A stretch of 64,000 nucleotides of DNA. It comes from Streptomyces marianii (GTDB lineage: Bacteria; Actinomycetota; Actinomycetes; Streptomycetales; Streptomycetaceae). The notes under the pieces are model-generated. The model saw only the letters and a list, made by a program, of their open reading frames with translations. It was not told the origin of the DNA and searched no databases. Of the stretch, positions 29,807-38,085 are shown piece by piece; the first letter of the stretch is position 1, and each line of letters starts with the position of its first letter. The position numbers and the translations under genes are program-made. The stretch is from contig NZ_VAWE01000001.1 of assembly GCF_005795905.1 (NCBI RefSeq), positions 8,001,501-8,065,500 of the forward strand. Reading direction: 5' to 3'.

Positions 29807-31090
29807 TCAGCGGACGGGGGCGGGGTCCGGGCGGAGGCCGGCGACCTCCGGAACGGGCACGACCAGCCGTTGACCTCCGGCGGCCGGGCAGCCGGCACAC
29901 ACCGGGCACGCCGTGCCCAGGTGGTCGCGCACGGTGTCGGGGAACGCGCGCAGCAGGCTCCCCGCCGCGCCCGCGGCGGCGTCGAGCAGTCCGCACGCGC
30001 CGCGCCCCGGCAGACCCCGGGCCCAGCGTTCGAGCCGCGCGGCGGCGTCCGGCCCGGCCCCACCGGTGGCCAGCTGCCGGAGCGTGTCGCGGATCGCGGC
30101 CGTGCCCGACACGCACACACCGCACTGCCGCGCGCTCTCGGCGGCGAGATGGTCCACGGCGTCGTGGGCGACGGCGACGGGGCATCCGCCCGGTGCGAGG
30201 AAGCGGATCGCCCCGCAGCCGAGGGACGTGCCCGCGTCGGCCAGCACACCGGGGTCCAGCCGCAGCGCCAGCGCACCGGAGCCGACGAGGCCGCCGAACA
30301 GCCCGCCCATCAGCACGCCGTAGGCGTCGCCCGAGCCCTGGCCGTCGGCGAGGTCGTGCAGGCGAACCCCGTAGGGGGCCTCGACGAGCAGGGGAGCGTC
30401 GCGCCGGGACGACAGGGTGAGCAGGGTGGTGCGGGCGATCGTCTCGCTCAGCTCCGGGTGCGCGGCGATCAGCGCCATCCGGGCGAGCGTCTCGACGTTG
30501 GCGACCAGCGTCGGCCGGCCGGCGACCCCGCGCTCGTAGGGCCGGGGCGGTTTGGCGGCCGGCAGCGCGGGGCCGCCGTTGATGCGCCGCACCACCGAGG
30601 TCTCCTCGCCCGCGACGTAGCCGTGCGCGGTCTCGACCACCTCCACCGGGATCACGGGCGGGTGCTCCTCGATGGCCCGGCGGACCTCCGCCGCCGCGCA
30701 GGGGTCGGACAGGTATACATAGCCCTGCGTGGCGCCGGTGATCTCCGCGGCGTGGGAGATCCCGTCCAGCACGAGGTGCGGCCTGGCTCGCAGCAGCCAG
30801 CGGTCCTTCACGGATCCGGGCTCGCCCTCCTCGCCGTTCGCCACCACGACCGGTACGCCGCCCCCGTCCCGCACGGAGCGCAGCTTCACGGCTGCCGGGA
30901 AACCGGCGCCGCCGCGGCCGCGGAGGCCGACGCGGTCGACGGCCTCCAGCAGCCGGGCTGGGGAGGCGGTCTCCCCGTACCCGCCCGAGCGGGTGTACGT
31001 CTCGGCGCTCTCGGTCCGGCCCGGCTCCGTGCCGAGTACCGAGACCGCAGGATCGTCCAGGAGCGAGCGCACGGCGGTCGTGACGGTCAT
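29807..31090 (-). CDS. NuoF-like NADH-binding flavoprotein (FMN, SLBB and Fe-S domains)
   Basis: A 427-residue protein related to NADH dehydrogenase subunit F and to diaphorase subunits. Landmarks: NADH/FMN-binding GLRGRGGAGFPAAVKL, VVANGEEGEPGSVKDR, and YVAGEETSVVRRINGGPALP leading to GRPTLVANVETLA; then an SLBB segment and a C-terminal cysteine region (RQCGVCVSG, GRGACGLL, TACPVCAGCPAAGG) that could hold a [4Fe-4S] cluster. No nuoE or other complex I gene adjoins, so it is not part of respiratory complex I. It likely takes electrons from NAD(P)H and gives them to the small ferredoxin encoded next. Start ATG 31090 overlaps the stop of the upstream gene (ATGA). Confidence 0.85.
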   Translation of the reverse strand: MTVTTAVRSLLDDPAVSVLGTEPGRTESAETYTRSGGYGETASPARLLEAVDRVGLRGRGGAGFPAAVKLRSVRDGGGVPVVVANGEEGEPGSVKDRWLLRARPHLVLDGISHAAEITGATQGYVYLSDPCAAAEVRRAIEEHPPVIPVEVVETAHGYVAGEETSVVRRINGGPALPAAKPPRPYERGVAGRPTLVANVETLARMALIAAHPELSETIARTTLLTLSSRRDAPLLVEAPYGVRLHDLADGQGSGDAYGVLMGGLFGGLVGSGALALRLDPGVLADAGTSLGCGAIRFLAPGGCPVAVAHDAVDHLAAESARQCGVCVSGTAAIRDTLRQLATGGAGPDAAARLERWARGLPGRGACGLLDAAAGAAGSLLRAFPDTVRDHLGTACPVCAGCPAAGGQRLVVPVPEVAGLRPDPAPVR

Positions 31091-31701
31091 GTCCGGTCTC
31101 CGTCCGGAGTGGGGGTGCTCGGCGTGCGGGTGTCTGCCGAGGGGGCCTCGGAGGAGGCGCGGACGCGTTGGCGGGCCGGGGGCGCCCATGGGGGGAGGCC
31201 GATGCGCTGTTCGGCCCCGGTCGCCGTCCCGGCGGAGCCGGTGGTGGGACCTTCCCCCGGTGACGCCGGTGCTGCGGCGGCCGCGGAGGAGGCGGTGCCG
31301 GGCGTTCCCGCCGCGGCGGCCCGCAGGGTGCGGACCGCGGTCTCCAGGGCGGAGCGGTCCCGTGCCGTGCGGTCGTAGCCGGAGCCCGGCAGGCCGATGA
31401 GCATGCGGTGGTGGTCCAGGACGACCTCGCCCGCGACGAGCGCGGCCCCCCGGTCGCCGGACGCGGTCCCGTCCGCCACGGAGGTCACGAGTTCGGTGAC
31501 CTCCGCGAGATAACGCAGCCAGCTGCGTTCGGAGCCGTGCAGGATCAGCCTCTCCACCCGGCGGCGCTCGGCGGCGGCCGGTCCCCTGGCCTCGGCACCG
31601 GCGTCCGGTGCGCCGGTGCGCAGCGCGGCCACGGCGGGGGGCAGTTCCCGCTCGGGTTCGGGCGTGAGCCCGAGCCAGACGAGACTCCGACGACCGCTCA
31701 T
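31087..31701 (-). CDS. Unknown protein translationally coupled to the NuoF-like gene
   Basis: A 204-residue protein starting MSGRRSLVWLGLTPEPER behind GGAGG. I do not recognise a domain. Residues 1-125 look ordered and helical (ERRRVERLILHGSERSWLRY, LAEVTELVTSVADG, VVLDHHRMLIGLPGSGYD); residues 130-204 are an Ala/Pro/Thr-rich, apparently disordered tail. No cysteine cluster or membrane segment. It is the first gene of the minus-strand run, and its stop overlaps the start of the NuoF-like gene by four bases, so it is probably a partner of that protein. Confidence 0.75.
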   Translation of the reverse strand: MSGRRSLVWLGLTPEPERELPPAVAALRTGAPDAGAEARGPAAAERRRVERLILHGSERSWLRYLAEVTELVTSVADGTASGDRGAALVAGEVVLDHHRMLIGLPGSGYDRTARDRSALETAVRTLRAAAAGTPGTASSAAAAAPASPGEGPTTGSAGTATGAEQRIGLPPWAPPARQRVRASSEAPSADTRTPSTPTPDGDRT

Positions 31702-31987
31702 GCGTGCCTCCGGGAGAGGAGAGGGGGACTTCGGGGAGCTGGAGCAGCAGAGGAGGAGCTTGGGGTGGGGAGTGGAGCCGGGGGTCTCGCGGCGTACCCA
31801 GGGTGGGGCCGGGTGCGGGCGAGCACGGAAGGTCGGGCCAGGGACGGCGGATGCCGGACGTCTCGGGCGCGTGGTTCGGTGTGCGGGACCTGATCGGACG
31901 CGCCGGGTCCCGACTGCGGGTTCTCGGCCTCCGGCCAGGGCCGGGGCCCTGGAGTACGGATCGCCGGGAGCTGCGATGCCCACTACG

Positions 31988-32064
31988 CTAACTAATCAGT
32001 TAGTCAGTCCACAAGTCTTGACACCGCCGAACCGCGTCAGCAATCTGACTGACCAATTAGTCAG
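31988..32064. promoter_or_regulatory. Promoter between two inverted repeats in the divergent control region
   Basis: Operator 1 (31988-32003) is CTAACT-AATC-AGTTAG; operator 2 (32045-32064) is CTGACT-GACCAATT-AGTCAG. Both include or border the sequence TTAGTCAG (32001-32007 with preceding T; 32057-32064). Between them, TTGACA (32018-32023) and CAATCT (32041-32046) have 17-bp spacing and read towards the Rieske gene. Operator 2 overlaps the -10 and start region, so binding would repress. AT-rich dyads of this kind are typical for TetR-family regulators. Confidence 0.65.
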
Positions 32065-32156
32065 CTCGGTCCCGGCCTCTTCGCCGGGTCCGGCCGACCG
32101 TCCCTGGGCCGCCTCAACACCGATCGCCGCCTCCGGCGGCATGGAGGAGTCAGCCG

Positions 32157-33605
32157 ATGCAGCCCGAAGCCCCCGCAGAAACACCGAGCAAGGCCGGTGC
32201 CGCCGGGCGAGGCGGGAGTCCTCCCTCCGCCTCCGAGGGCGGAGCCGGGAACCCACCCGACTCCGCGACCGCCACCACGCCCGCGGGATCCCCCCGGCAC
32301 CACCCCGCAAACCGCCCCGCCGCCGCCGGGAAGCGCGCAGGCAGGAGCCCCGCCGCTCCCGAAGCTCCGGCATCCCCTGCCTCCGAGGGCGACCCCGGCT
32401 TCCGGGTCTCTGCTGCCGGACCGGTCGGGGACGCCGCCGCGCCCGCCCGGCCCCCCGCCGGGAACGGGGACGGGAACCCCGCCGCCCCGGCCGCCCCCGG
32501 CGCGGCGCTCGCCGCCCGCTACTACACCGATCCCGCCGTCGCCGAGGCCGAGACCTCGCACATCTTCGCCAGGGCGTGGCAACTCGTCTGCCACGAGTCC
32601 GACCTCCCGGGTCCGGGAGCCCGCCTCGCCGCCGCGATCGCCGGTCAGGAGGTCATCGTCGTACGCACCGAGGACGGCGGCCTCGCCGGCCACCTCAACG
32701 TCTGCCGCCATCGCGGCACCCGGCTGGTCACCCGGCCCGAGCCGGCCGGCAAGGCGATCCGCTGCCCGTACCACGGCTGGACGTACAAGCTGGACGGGCG
32801 GCTGGTCGGGGCGCCCGAGGCTCGGCAGATCCCCTGCCTGGACAAGCCCCGTCTCGGGTTGTTCCCCGTCCGGGTCGAGTCCTTCCTCGGATTCGTGTTC
32901 GCCAACCTCGACCCGGACGCCACCCCGCTCGCCGAGCAGTGCGCGGGGCTGGCGGAGGCCGTCGGCCACTACGCCGGGGCCGACCTCGTGCCCGTCGGCC
33001 GAAGCCGCATCCACGACCTCGGCTCCGCCGAGGTGCAGCACGCCAACTGGAAGGTCGCCGTCGACAACTACCTCGAGGGATACCACGTACCCGTCGCCCA
33101 CCCCGGCCTGATGCGCCTGCTCGACTACCAGCGCTACAGCTGCGAGACCGACGAGGCGTACGCCCTCTTCGCCTCGCCGCTGCGCGACAAACCGTCGTCG
33201 AACTGGGCCGAGCGCCTCTACCAGCGCCTCGCCGCCCCCATGCCGGGACTGACCGAGGCGGACCGCCGTGTCTGGCGGTACGCCGTGATCTACCCCAACA
33301 CACTCATCGACTTCTACCCCGACCATGTGCTTGCCTGGACCACGATCCCGACGGCGGTGGACCGCGTGGCCGTGCCGGGAGCGTTCTACACCCGCCGCGG
33401 CACCGGGCTGCGCACCCGGATCGCCCGGCGGCTGAACATCCACATCGGCTGGATCACCAACAACGAGGACGCCGAACTGGTGGCCCGTGTGCAGAAAGGA
33501 CTGACGACCCCGGGCTTCGAGCCGGGCCCGCTGTCCCGGCGCGAGGAGGCGGTCGGCTGGTTCGCCGAGCGCGTCCGCGCCGACCTCGACGGCGCGGAGC
33601 ACTGA
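32157..33605 (+). CDS. Rieske non-heme iron oxygenase, large-subunit type, with low-complexity N-terminal extension
   Basis: A 482-residue protein from ATG 32157 with an excellent GGAGGAG 7 nt upstream. Residues 1-118 are Ala/Pro/Gly-rich and apparently disordered. The Rieske [2Fe-2S] domain follows: Cys183-x-His185 (NVCRHRGTRL) and Cys203-x2-His206 (CPYHGWTY). The catalytic domain has the iron site NYLEGYHVPVAHP with Glu307, His310 and His315. It resembles choline monooxygenase/GbcA/CntA-type enzymes that hydroxylate or demethylate quaternary amines, in keeping with the downstream amine transport and oxidation genes. It needs an external reductase; none is in this operon, but a ferredoxin and NuoF-like gene lie divergently upstream. 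Confidence 0.9.
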   Translation: MQPEAPAETPSKAGAAGRGGSPPSASEGGAGNPPDSATATTPAGSPRHHPANRPAAAGKRAGRSPAAPEAPASPASEGDPGFRVSAAGPVGDAAAPARPPAGNGDGNPAAPAAPGAALAARYYTDPAVAEAETSHIFARAWQLVCHESDLPGPGARLAAAIAGQEVIVVRTEDGGLAGHLNVCRHRGTRLVTRPEPAGKAIRCPYHGWTYKLDGRLVGAPEARQIPCLDKPRLGLFPVRVESFLGFVFANLDPDATPLAEQCAGLAEAVGHYAGADLVPVGRSRIHDLGSAEVQHANWKVAVDNYLEGYHVPVAHPGLMRLLDYQRYSCETDEAYALFASPLRDKPSSNWAERLYQRLAAPMPGLTEADRRVWRYAVIYPNTLIDFYPDHVLAWTTIPTAVDRVAVPGAFYTRRGTGLRTRIARRLNIHIGWITNNEDAELVARVQKGLTTPGFEPGPLSRREEAVGWFAERVRADLDGAEH

Positions 33606-33856
33606 GGCGCCCGGCCCCACAGGCGCCGAGCCGTGCCCCTGCCGCCTCCACGGCACGGGCCAGTGATCCACGCAGACCACGGCGACGCGGATCGACGAGC
33701 CGCATCCGCCCGCCACGTACCCTGTCGAGCCGCACCCTCGGTGCCCCCCAACACCGCGCAGGCTCCCCGGTCCGTGCCCGGAACCAGAGCACCGTGCACC
33801 CGCGACCGCACCCGCAGCAGTGTCCGTCACCGTACGGCCCCATGGAGAGGACCCCG

Positions 33857-35029
33857 ATGTCCCCCGAGGCACCCTCGTCCCAGCCCCAGCTCACCGTCCC
33901 GACCCCCCTGTCCCGCCGCTCCCTCCTGCGCGCCGGCGCCGCCACGGCCGCCGGTCTCGGCCTCGGTCTGACCACTGCGGGATGCGGATTCCTGTCGTCC
34001 GGTCCCACGGCCGACAGCGACAGCCAGGAATCGATCGACGTCAAGGTCGACGGCGACCTGGTCTACTTCAACTGGGCCGACTTCGTCGATCCCGCCGTCC
34101 TCGCCGGATTCGAGGGTGAGTACGGCGTCAAGGTCATCCAGTCGAACTTCGACTCGATGGAAGGCATGGTCGCCAAGCTCAACGCCGGCAACCGCTACGA
34201 CATCATCTTCCCCACGGCCAAATGGGCCCAGCGGCTGGCCGCCGGTAACCGGCTGCACCGGATCGACCACGGCAAGCTCAAGAACGCCGAGTCGATCCTC
34301 GGGCAGTACGCCTACTTCGCGGACCCCTGGTACGACTCCGATTCCCGGCACACCCTGCCGTTCACCATGTACAAGACCGGGATCGGCTGGCGGAAGGACA
34401 AGATCGGCGACGATCTCGGCGGCTCCTGGGACGACCTGTGGAACGCCCGCGCCAAGGGCCGGGTCTTCGTACTCGACGACCGGGACGAGGTCCTCGGCTT
34501 CGCCGCACTCAAGCTCGGCCTCGACGTCTCCACCACGGACGTGGACGACCTCGGGCGCATCACCGAGACCCTGCTCTCCCTCCGCCCCCGTCTGCGCGGC
34601 TTCTCCAGCGACAGCTACAACAACCTGCTCAACGGCAACGCGGCCATGACCCAGGCCTGGAGCGGGGACATGGCCGCCATGCTGAGCCAGGCCAAGGACC
34701 CCTCGGTCTTCGGCTTCGAGATCGCCAAGGAAGGCGCCCCGGTCAACTCGGACTGTTACGCCATCCCCTCCAACGCCCGCCATCCCGGTACCGCGATGCT
34801 CTTCATCGACTACATGCTCCGGCCGGAGAACGTGAAGAAGAACATCGAGTACCTCGGCTACCCGATGCCGGTCGGCGGCAGCGAGGACACCTACGCCGCA
34901 CTCGTCGAGCCCTTCCCCGAGTGCCTGGTCTCCGCGGAGGACCTCAAGGACGACCTCTACTTCCGCAACGGGACCACGAAGGGTGAGCAGGCACGCGACA
35001 GCGCCTGGACCCGCGTGAAGGCGGGATGA
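33857..35029 (+). CDS. Polyamine-type ABC transporter, substrate-binding lipoprotein (Tat type)
   Basis: A 390-residue PotD-like binding protein. ATG 33857 follows GGAGAGG (an ATG 15 nt upstream overlaps that site). The signal has a twin-arginine motif SRRSLLRAG and a lipobox TTAGCG, so it is probably exported folded by Tat and lipid-anchored. The mature part matches spermidine/putrescine-binding proteins: LVYFNWADFVDPAVLAGFE, YGVKVIQSNFDSMEGMVAKL, YDIIFPTAKWAQRL, WSGDMAAML. First gene of the transporter set; 251 bp after the oxygenase, with the following genes tightly packed. Confidence 0.93.
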   Translation: MSPEAPSSQPQLTVPTPLSRRSLLRAGAATAAGLGLGLTTAGCGFLSSGPTADSDSQESIDVKVDGDLVYFNWADFVDPAVLAGFEGEYGVKVIQSNFDSMEGMVAKLNAGNRYDIIFPTAKWAQRLAAGNRLHRIDHGKLKNAESILGQYAYFADPWYDSDSRHTLPFTMYKTGIGWRKDKIGDDLGGSWDDLWNARAKGRVFVLDDRDEVLGFAALKLGLDVSTTDVDDLGRITETLLSLRPRLRGFSSDSYNNLLNGNAAMTQAWSGDMAAMLSQAKDPSVFGFEIAKEGAPVNSDCYAIPSNARHPGTAMLFIDYMLRPENVKKNIEYLGYPMPVGGSEDTYAALVEPFPECLVSAEDLKDDLYFRNGTTKGEQARDSAWTRVKAG

Positions 35030-35030
35030 G

Positions 35031-35948
35031 ATGGCACCGCACACCCCCGGCCTGAGAACCCGGACGTCCGGGAAGCCGGGCCCCTCCGCGAGGAGCAACC
35101 GGCTGTGGGCCTGGCTGATGGTGCCCGGCACCCTCTGGATGGCCACGTTCCTCGTCGCCTCGCTCCTGCTGGTCGCGACCCTCGCGCTCGGCACCACCGA
35201 TGCGCTCGGCAATCCGCAGTTCGGCCTCAACTTCGAGAACTTCGCGGCGCTGGCCGATCCCGCCTACCGCTCCGTGCTGGTCCGCTCGCTCGGCTACGCC
35301 CTGCTGACCTGCCTGATCTGCCTGGTCGTGGCCTACCCGGTGGCCTATGTCATCGCCCTGCACGGCGGACGGTTCAAGAACGTCCTGATCGCCGCCATCG
35401 TCGTACCGTTCTTCGCGAACTACCTGGTCCGGATGTACGGCTGGTCCGTCGTCCTCTCCGACGACGGACCCCTGCTGAAGGCGCTGCGCGGGATCGGGAT
35501 CGCCGACGGCGGCACCAGGATCCTCCAGACGGGCGCGGGCGTCATCGCCGGACTCGTCTACGGCTTCATCGTGTTCATGATCATCCCGCTGTACGCGGCG
35601 CTCGAACGGATGGACATCTCGCTGATCGAAGCCGGTCGCGATCTCTACGGCGGACCGCTGCGGACCTTCTTCCACGTCACCCTGCCGGCCACCCGGCAGG
35701 GCGCGGCGGCCGGCTGCGTCCTCGTCTTCCTGCCCGCCATGGGCGACTTCGTCAGTGCCCAGCTGATGGGAGGTCCCGACCAGATCATGATCGGCAACCT
35801 GATCCAGGACAAGTTCTTCCAGGGCCAGAACTGGCCGCTGGGCTCAGCGCTCACCATGCTGATGATGGCCGTGCTGTTCATCGGGATGCTCGGCTATCTC
35901 CGGCGGGCCCGCAAGGACGAGACGGACCAGGCGGAGGCGGCCCGATGA
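35031..35948 (+). CDS. Polyamine-type ABC transporter, permease 1 (PotB-like)
   Basis: A 305-residue inner-membrane protein. Its ATG lies one base after the binding-protein stop. Six hydrophobic segments: WMATFLVASLLLVATLAL, LGYALLTCLICLVVAYPVAY, VLIAAIVVPFFANYLV, VIAGLVYGFIVFMIIP, a segment near residues 220-240 (AAAGCVLVFLPAMGDFVS), and LGSALTMLMMAVLFIGML. The EAA loop EAGRDLYGGPLRTFFHVTLP contacts the ATPase. Works with the second permease. Confidence 0.94.
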   Translation: MAPHTPGLRTRTSGKPGPSARSNRLWAWLMVPGTLWMATFLVASLLLVATLALGTTDALGNPQFGLNFENFAALADPAYRSVLVRSLGYALLTCLICLVVAYPVAYVIALHGGRFKNVLIAAIVVPFFANYLVRMYGWSVVLSDDGPLLKALRGIGIADGGTRILQTGAGVIAGLVYGFIVFMIIPLYAALERMDISLIEAGRDLYGGPLRTFFHVTLPATRQGAAAGCVLVFLPAMGDFVSAQLMGGPDQIMIGNLIQDKFFQGQNWPLGSALTMLMMAVLFIGMLGYLRRARKDETDQAEAAR

Positions 35949-36889
35949 CACTCCGCCCTGCCCTCAAGCCGAAGCCCCGTCCCGCGGCCGGGACGGTGCG
36001 TACGCCCGGCCCCCGCAAGCGCGGCACCCGCCCGGGCACCGGGGAGCGTTCCCGCCCGGCCCCGCGCCGGGGGCGCCGCGGCAACGAACGCAAGCCGCGC
36101 TTCGCCATCGCCGTGACCGCCGCCTTCTTCGGGCTGCTCTATCTGCCGATCGGCGTCGTCGCCCTCTTCTCCTTCAACTCCCAGAAGTCCCTCACGGTGT
36201 TCAAGGACTTCAGCCTCCGGTGGTACGGGGCCTTCCTCCGCGACGACAGTCTGCTCGAGTCGCTCGACATGAGCCTGCGGGTCTCGCTGGTGGCCATGGC
36301 GGGCTCGCTGGTGCTGGGGGTGACGCTGGCCCTCGGACTGGTGCGCTGCCGAAGCCGGCTCGGTTCCCTCGCCGGACTGATCATGCTCATCCCCCTGATC
36401 ACTCCCGAGATCGTCACCGGGGTCGCGGCCATGCTGCTCTTCAAGGGCATGGGCATCACCCTGTCCACCACGACGGTGATGCTCGCCGAGATCACGTTCT
36501 CCATCTCCTACGTGACGGTCGTCCTGCGCTCCCGGATCGCCGCACTCAACCCGGAGACCGAGGAGGCGGCGATGGACCTGGGCGCCACCCGCTGGCAGGC
36601 CCTGCGGCTGGTCACCCTGCCCGCGCTGCTGCCCAGCATCCTGGCCTCGGGGGTCCTGATCTTCGCCCTGGTCTTCGACGACTTCGTCCTCGCCTACTTC
36701 ACCACCGGCGTCGACCCGCAGCCGCTGTCCGTGCGGATCTACTCGGCGATCCGCTTCGGGGTACAGCCCACCATCAACGCGGTGGGCACCCTGATGCTCG
36801 TCGGCTCGATCCTCCTCATCGTCCTCGCCCTCTTCATCCCGCGCCTGTTCGGTCGTCGCGGCGGCCTCGATCTGCTCTCCGGGAAGTGA
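35945..36889 (+). CDS. Polyamine-type ABC transporter, permease 2 (PotC-like)
   Basis: A 314-residue permease whose ATG overlaps the previous stop (ATGA), so translation is coupled. It has a long basic N-terminal tail of about 50 residues rich in Arg/Pro, longer than in most PotC proteins, then six membrane segments (AIAVTAAFFGLLYLPIGVVA, VAMAGSLVLGVTLALGL and others). The conserved EAA loop reads EEAAMDLGATRWQALRLVTLP. Confidence 0.94.
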   Translation: MTLRPALKPKPRPAAGTVRTPGPRKRGTRPGTGERSRPAPRRGRRGNERKPRFAIAVTAAFFGLLYLPIGVVALFSFNSQKSLTVFKDFSLRWYGAFLRDDSLLESLDMSLRVSLVAMAGSLVLGVTLALGLVRCRSRLGSLAGLIMLIPLITPEIVTGVAAMLLFKGMGITLSTTTVMLAEITFSISYVTVVLRSRIAALNPETEEAAMDLGATRWQALRLVTLPALLPSILASGVLIFALVFDDFVLAYFTTGVDPQPLSVRIYSAIRFGVQPTINAVGTLMLVGSILLIVLALFIPRLFGRRGGLDLLSGK

Positions 36890-36893
36890 CACC

Positions 36894-38018
36894 GTGACGC
36901 CCACCGCCTCCTCGAACCCCACCGACACCTCCACCACCGCGGCGACGGGGGACCCCGCCCCCGCCGTCCGGCTCGACGGGATCAGCAAGAGCTACGGCGA
37001 CTCCTACGCCGTGCACGAGCTCTCCCTGGACATCGCCCCCGGTGAGTTCTTCTCGCTCCTCGGCCCCTCCGGCTGCGGCAAGACCACCACGCTCCGGATG
37101 ATCGGCGGCTTCACCGACCCCACCGACGGCACCGTCCTGCTCGGCGGCGAGGACGTCACCGCCCTCCCGCCGAACAAGCGCGACGTCAACACCGTCTTCC
37201 AGAGCTACGCCCTGTTCGACCACCTCTCGGTCGCGGACAACGTGGCCTTCGGCCTCAAGCGCAGGGGCGTCGGACGCGCCGAGATCCGGGAGCGGGTCGG
37301 CACCATGCTGGAGCGGGTCCAGCTCGACGGTCTCGGCGACCGCAAACCCCGGACGCTCTCCGGCGGCCAGCGCCAGCGCGTCGCCCTCGCCCGCGCCCTG
37401 GTCAACCGCCCGCAGGTGCTGCTCCTCGACGAGCCGCTCGCGGCCCTCGACCTCAAGCTCCGCCGCCGGATGCAGGTCGAGCTCAAGCAGATCCAGCGCG
37501 AGGTCGGCATCACCTTCGTCTTCGTCACCCACGACCAGGACGAGGCGCTGACCATGTCCGACCGGGTCGCGGTGATGAACGAGGGACACGTCGAACAGTG
37601 CGGAACCCCCGAGGACGTCTACGAGCGCCCGACCGGCAGCTTCGTCGCGTCCTTCATGGGCACCTCCAACCTTGTCCCGGGCACCTATCGCGCCGGCGAG
37701 ATCGTCGTCGACGACGGACCCGCGCTGCCCGTCGGCACCCGGGCCGGCATCGCCGACGGCAGCCGCGTCAGCCTCTCCATCCGCCCCGAGAAGATCTGGC
37801 TGTCCGACTTCGAACCGGGCATGGCCCTGGCCACCGGCGTCATCCGCGAGACCGTCTACTCGGGCGCCACCACCACCTACCACATCGAGCTCGTCCCCGG
37901 CATCACGCTCTCCGTACTGGAGCAGAACACCGCCCGCTCCCGGATGGAGGACCGCTGGACCGGGGGAGAACGCGTCGAGTTCGGCTGGAAGCCCGAACAC
38001 TGCCTCGTCCTGGACTGA
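36894..38018 (+). CDS. Polyamine-type ABC transporter, ATP-binding protein (PotA-like)
   Basis: A 374-residue ATPase from GTG 36894, four bases after the permease stop. Walker A LGPSGCGKTTTLRM, Q-loop VFQSYALFDHLSV, signature LSGGQRQR, Walker B LLLDEPLAALD and the H-loop VFVTHDQDEAL are intact. A C-terminal TOBE domain (about 290-374) includes SIRPEKIWLSD and ends CLVLD, as in PotA. Completes the importer. Confidence 0.95.
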   Translation: MTPTASSNPTDTSTTAATGDPAPAVRLDGISKSYGDSYAVHELSLDIAPGEFFSLLGPSGCGKTTTLRMIGGFTDPTDGTVLLGGEDVTALPPNKRDVNTVFQSYALFDHLSVADNVAFGLKRRGVGRAEIRERVGTMLERVQLDGLGDRKPRTLSGGQRQRVALARALVNRPQVLLLDEPLAALDLKLRRRMQVELKQIQREVGITFVFVTHDQDEALTMSDRVAVMNEGHVEQCGTPEDVYERPTGSFVASFMGTSNLVPGTYRAGEIVVDDGPALPVGTRAGIADGSRVSLSIRPEKIWLSDFEPGMALATGVIRETVYSGATTTYHIELVPGITLSVLEQNTARSRMEDRWTGGERVEFGWKPEHCLVLD

Positions 38019-38085
38019 CCCCAGCCGCCCCTGCCGCTCCCTCCGGCAGTGGCCGGCGCCCCATCCAGCGAAGGAACCAACGCCC

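Noticed and set aside
29807..31090. Assignment of the NuoF-like gene to respiratory complex I
   Set aside because: No other nuo genes are present; the neighbours are a small ferredoxin and acyl-CoA enzymes.
31616..35029. A single 1137-codon frame covering the region of the Rieske gene and the binding protein
   Set aside because: Only the 3' part from 33857 is a real gene; the 5' part is an Arg/Pro-rich shadow of the Rieske gene in another frame, kept open by high GC.
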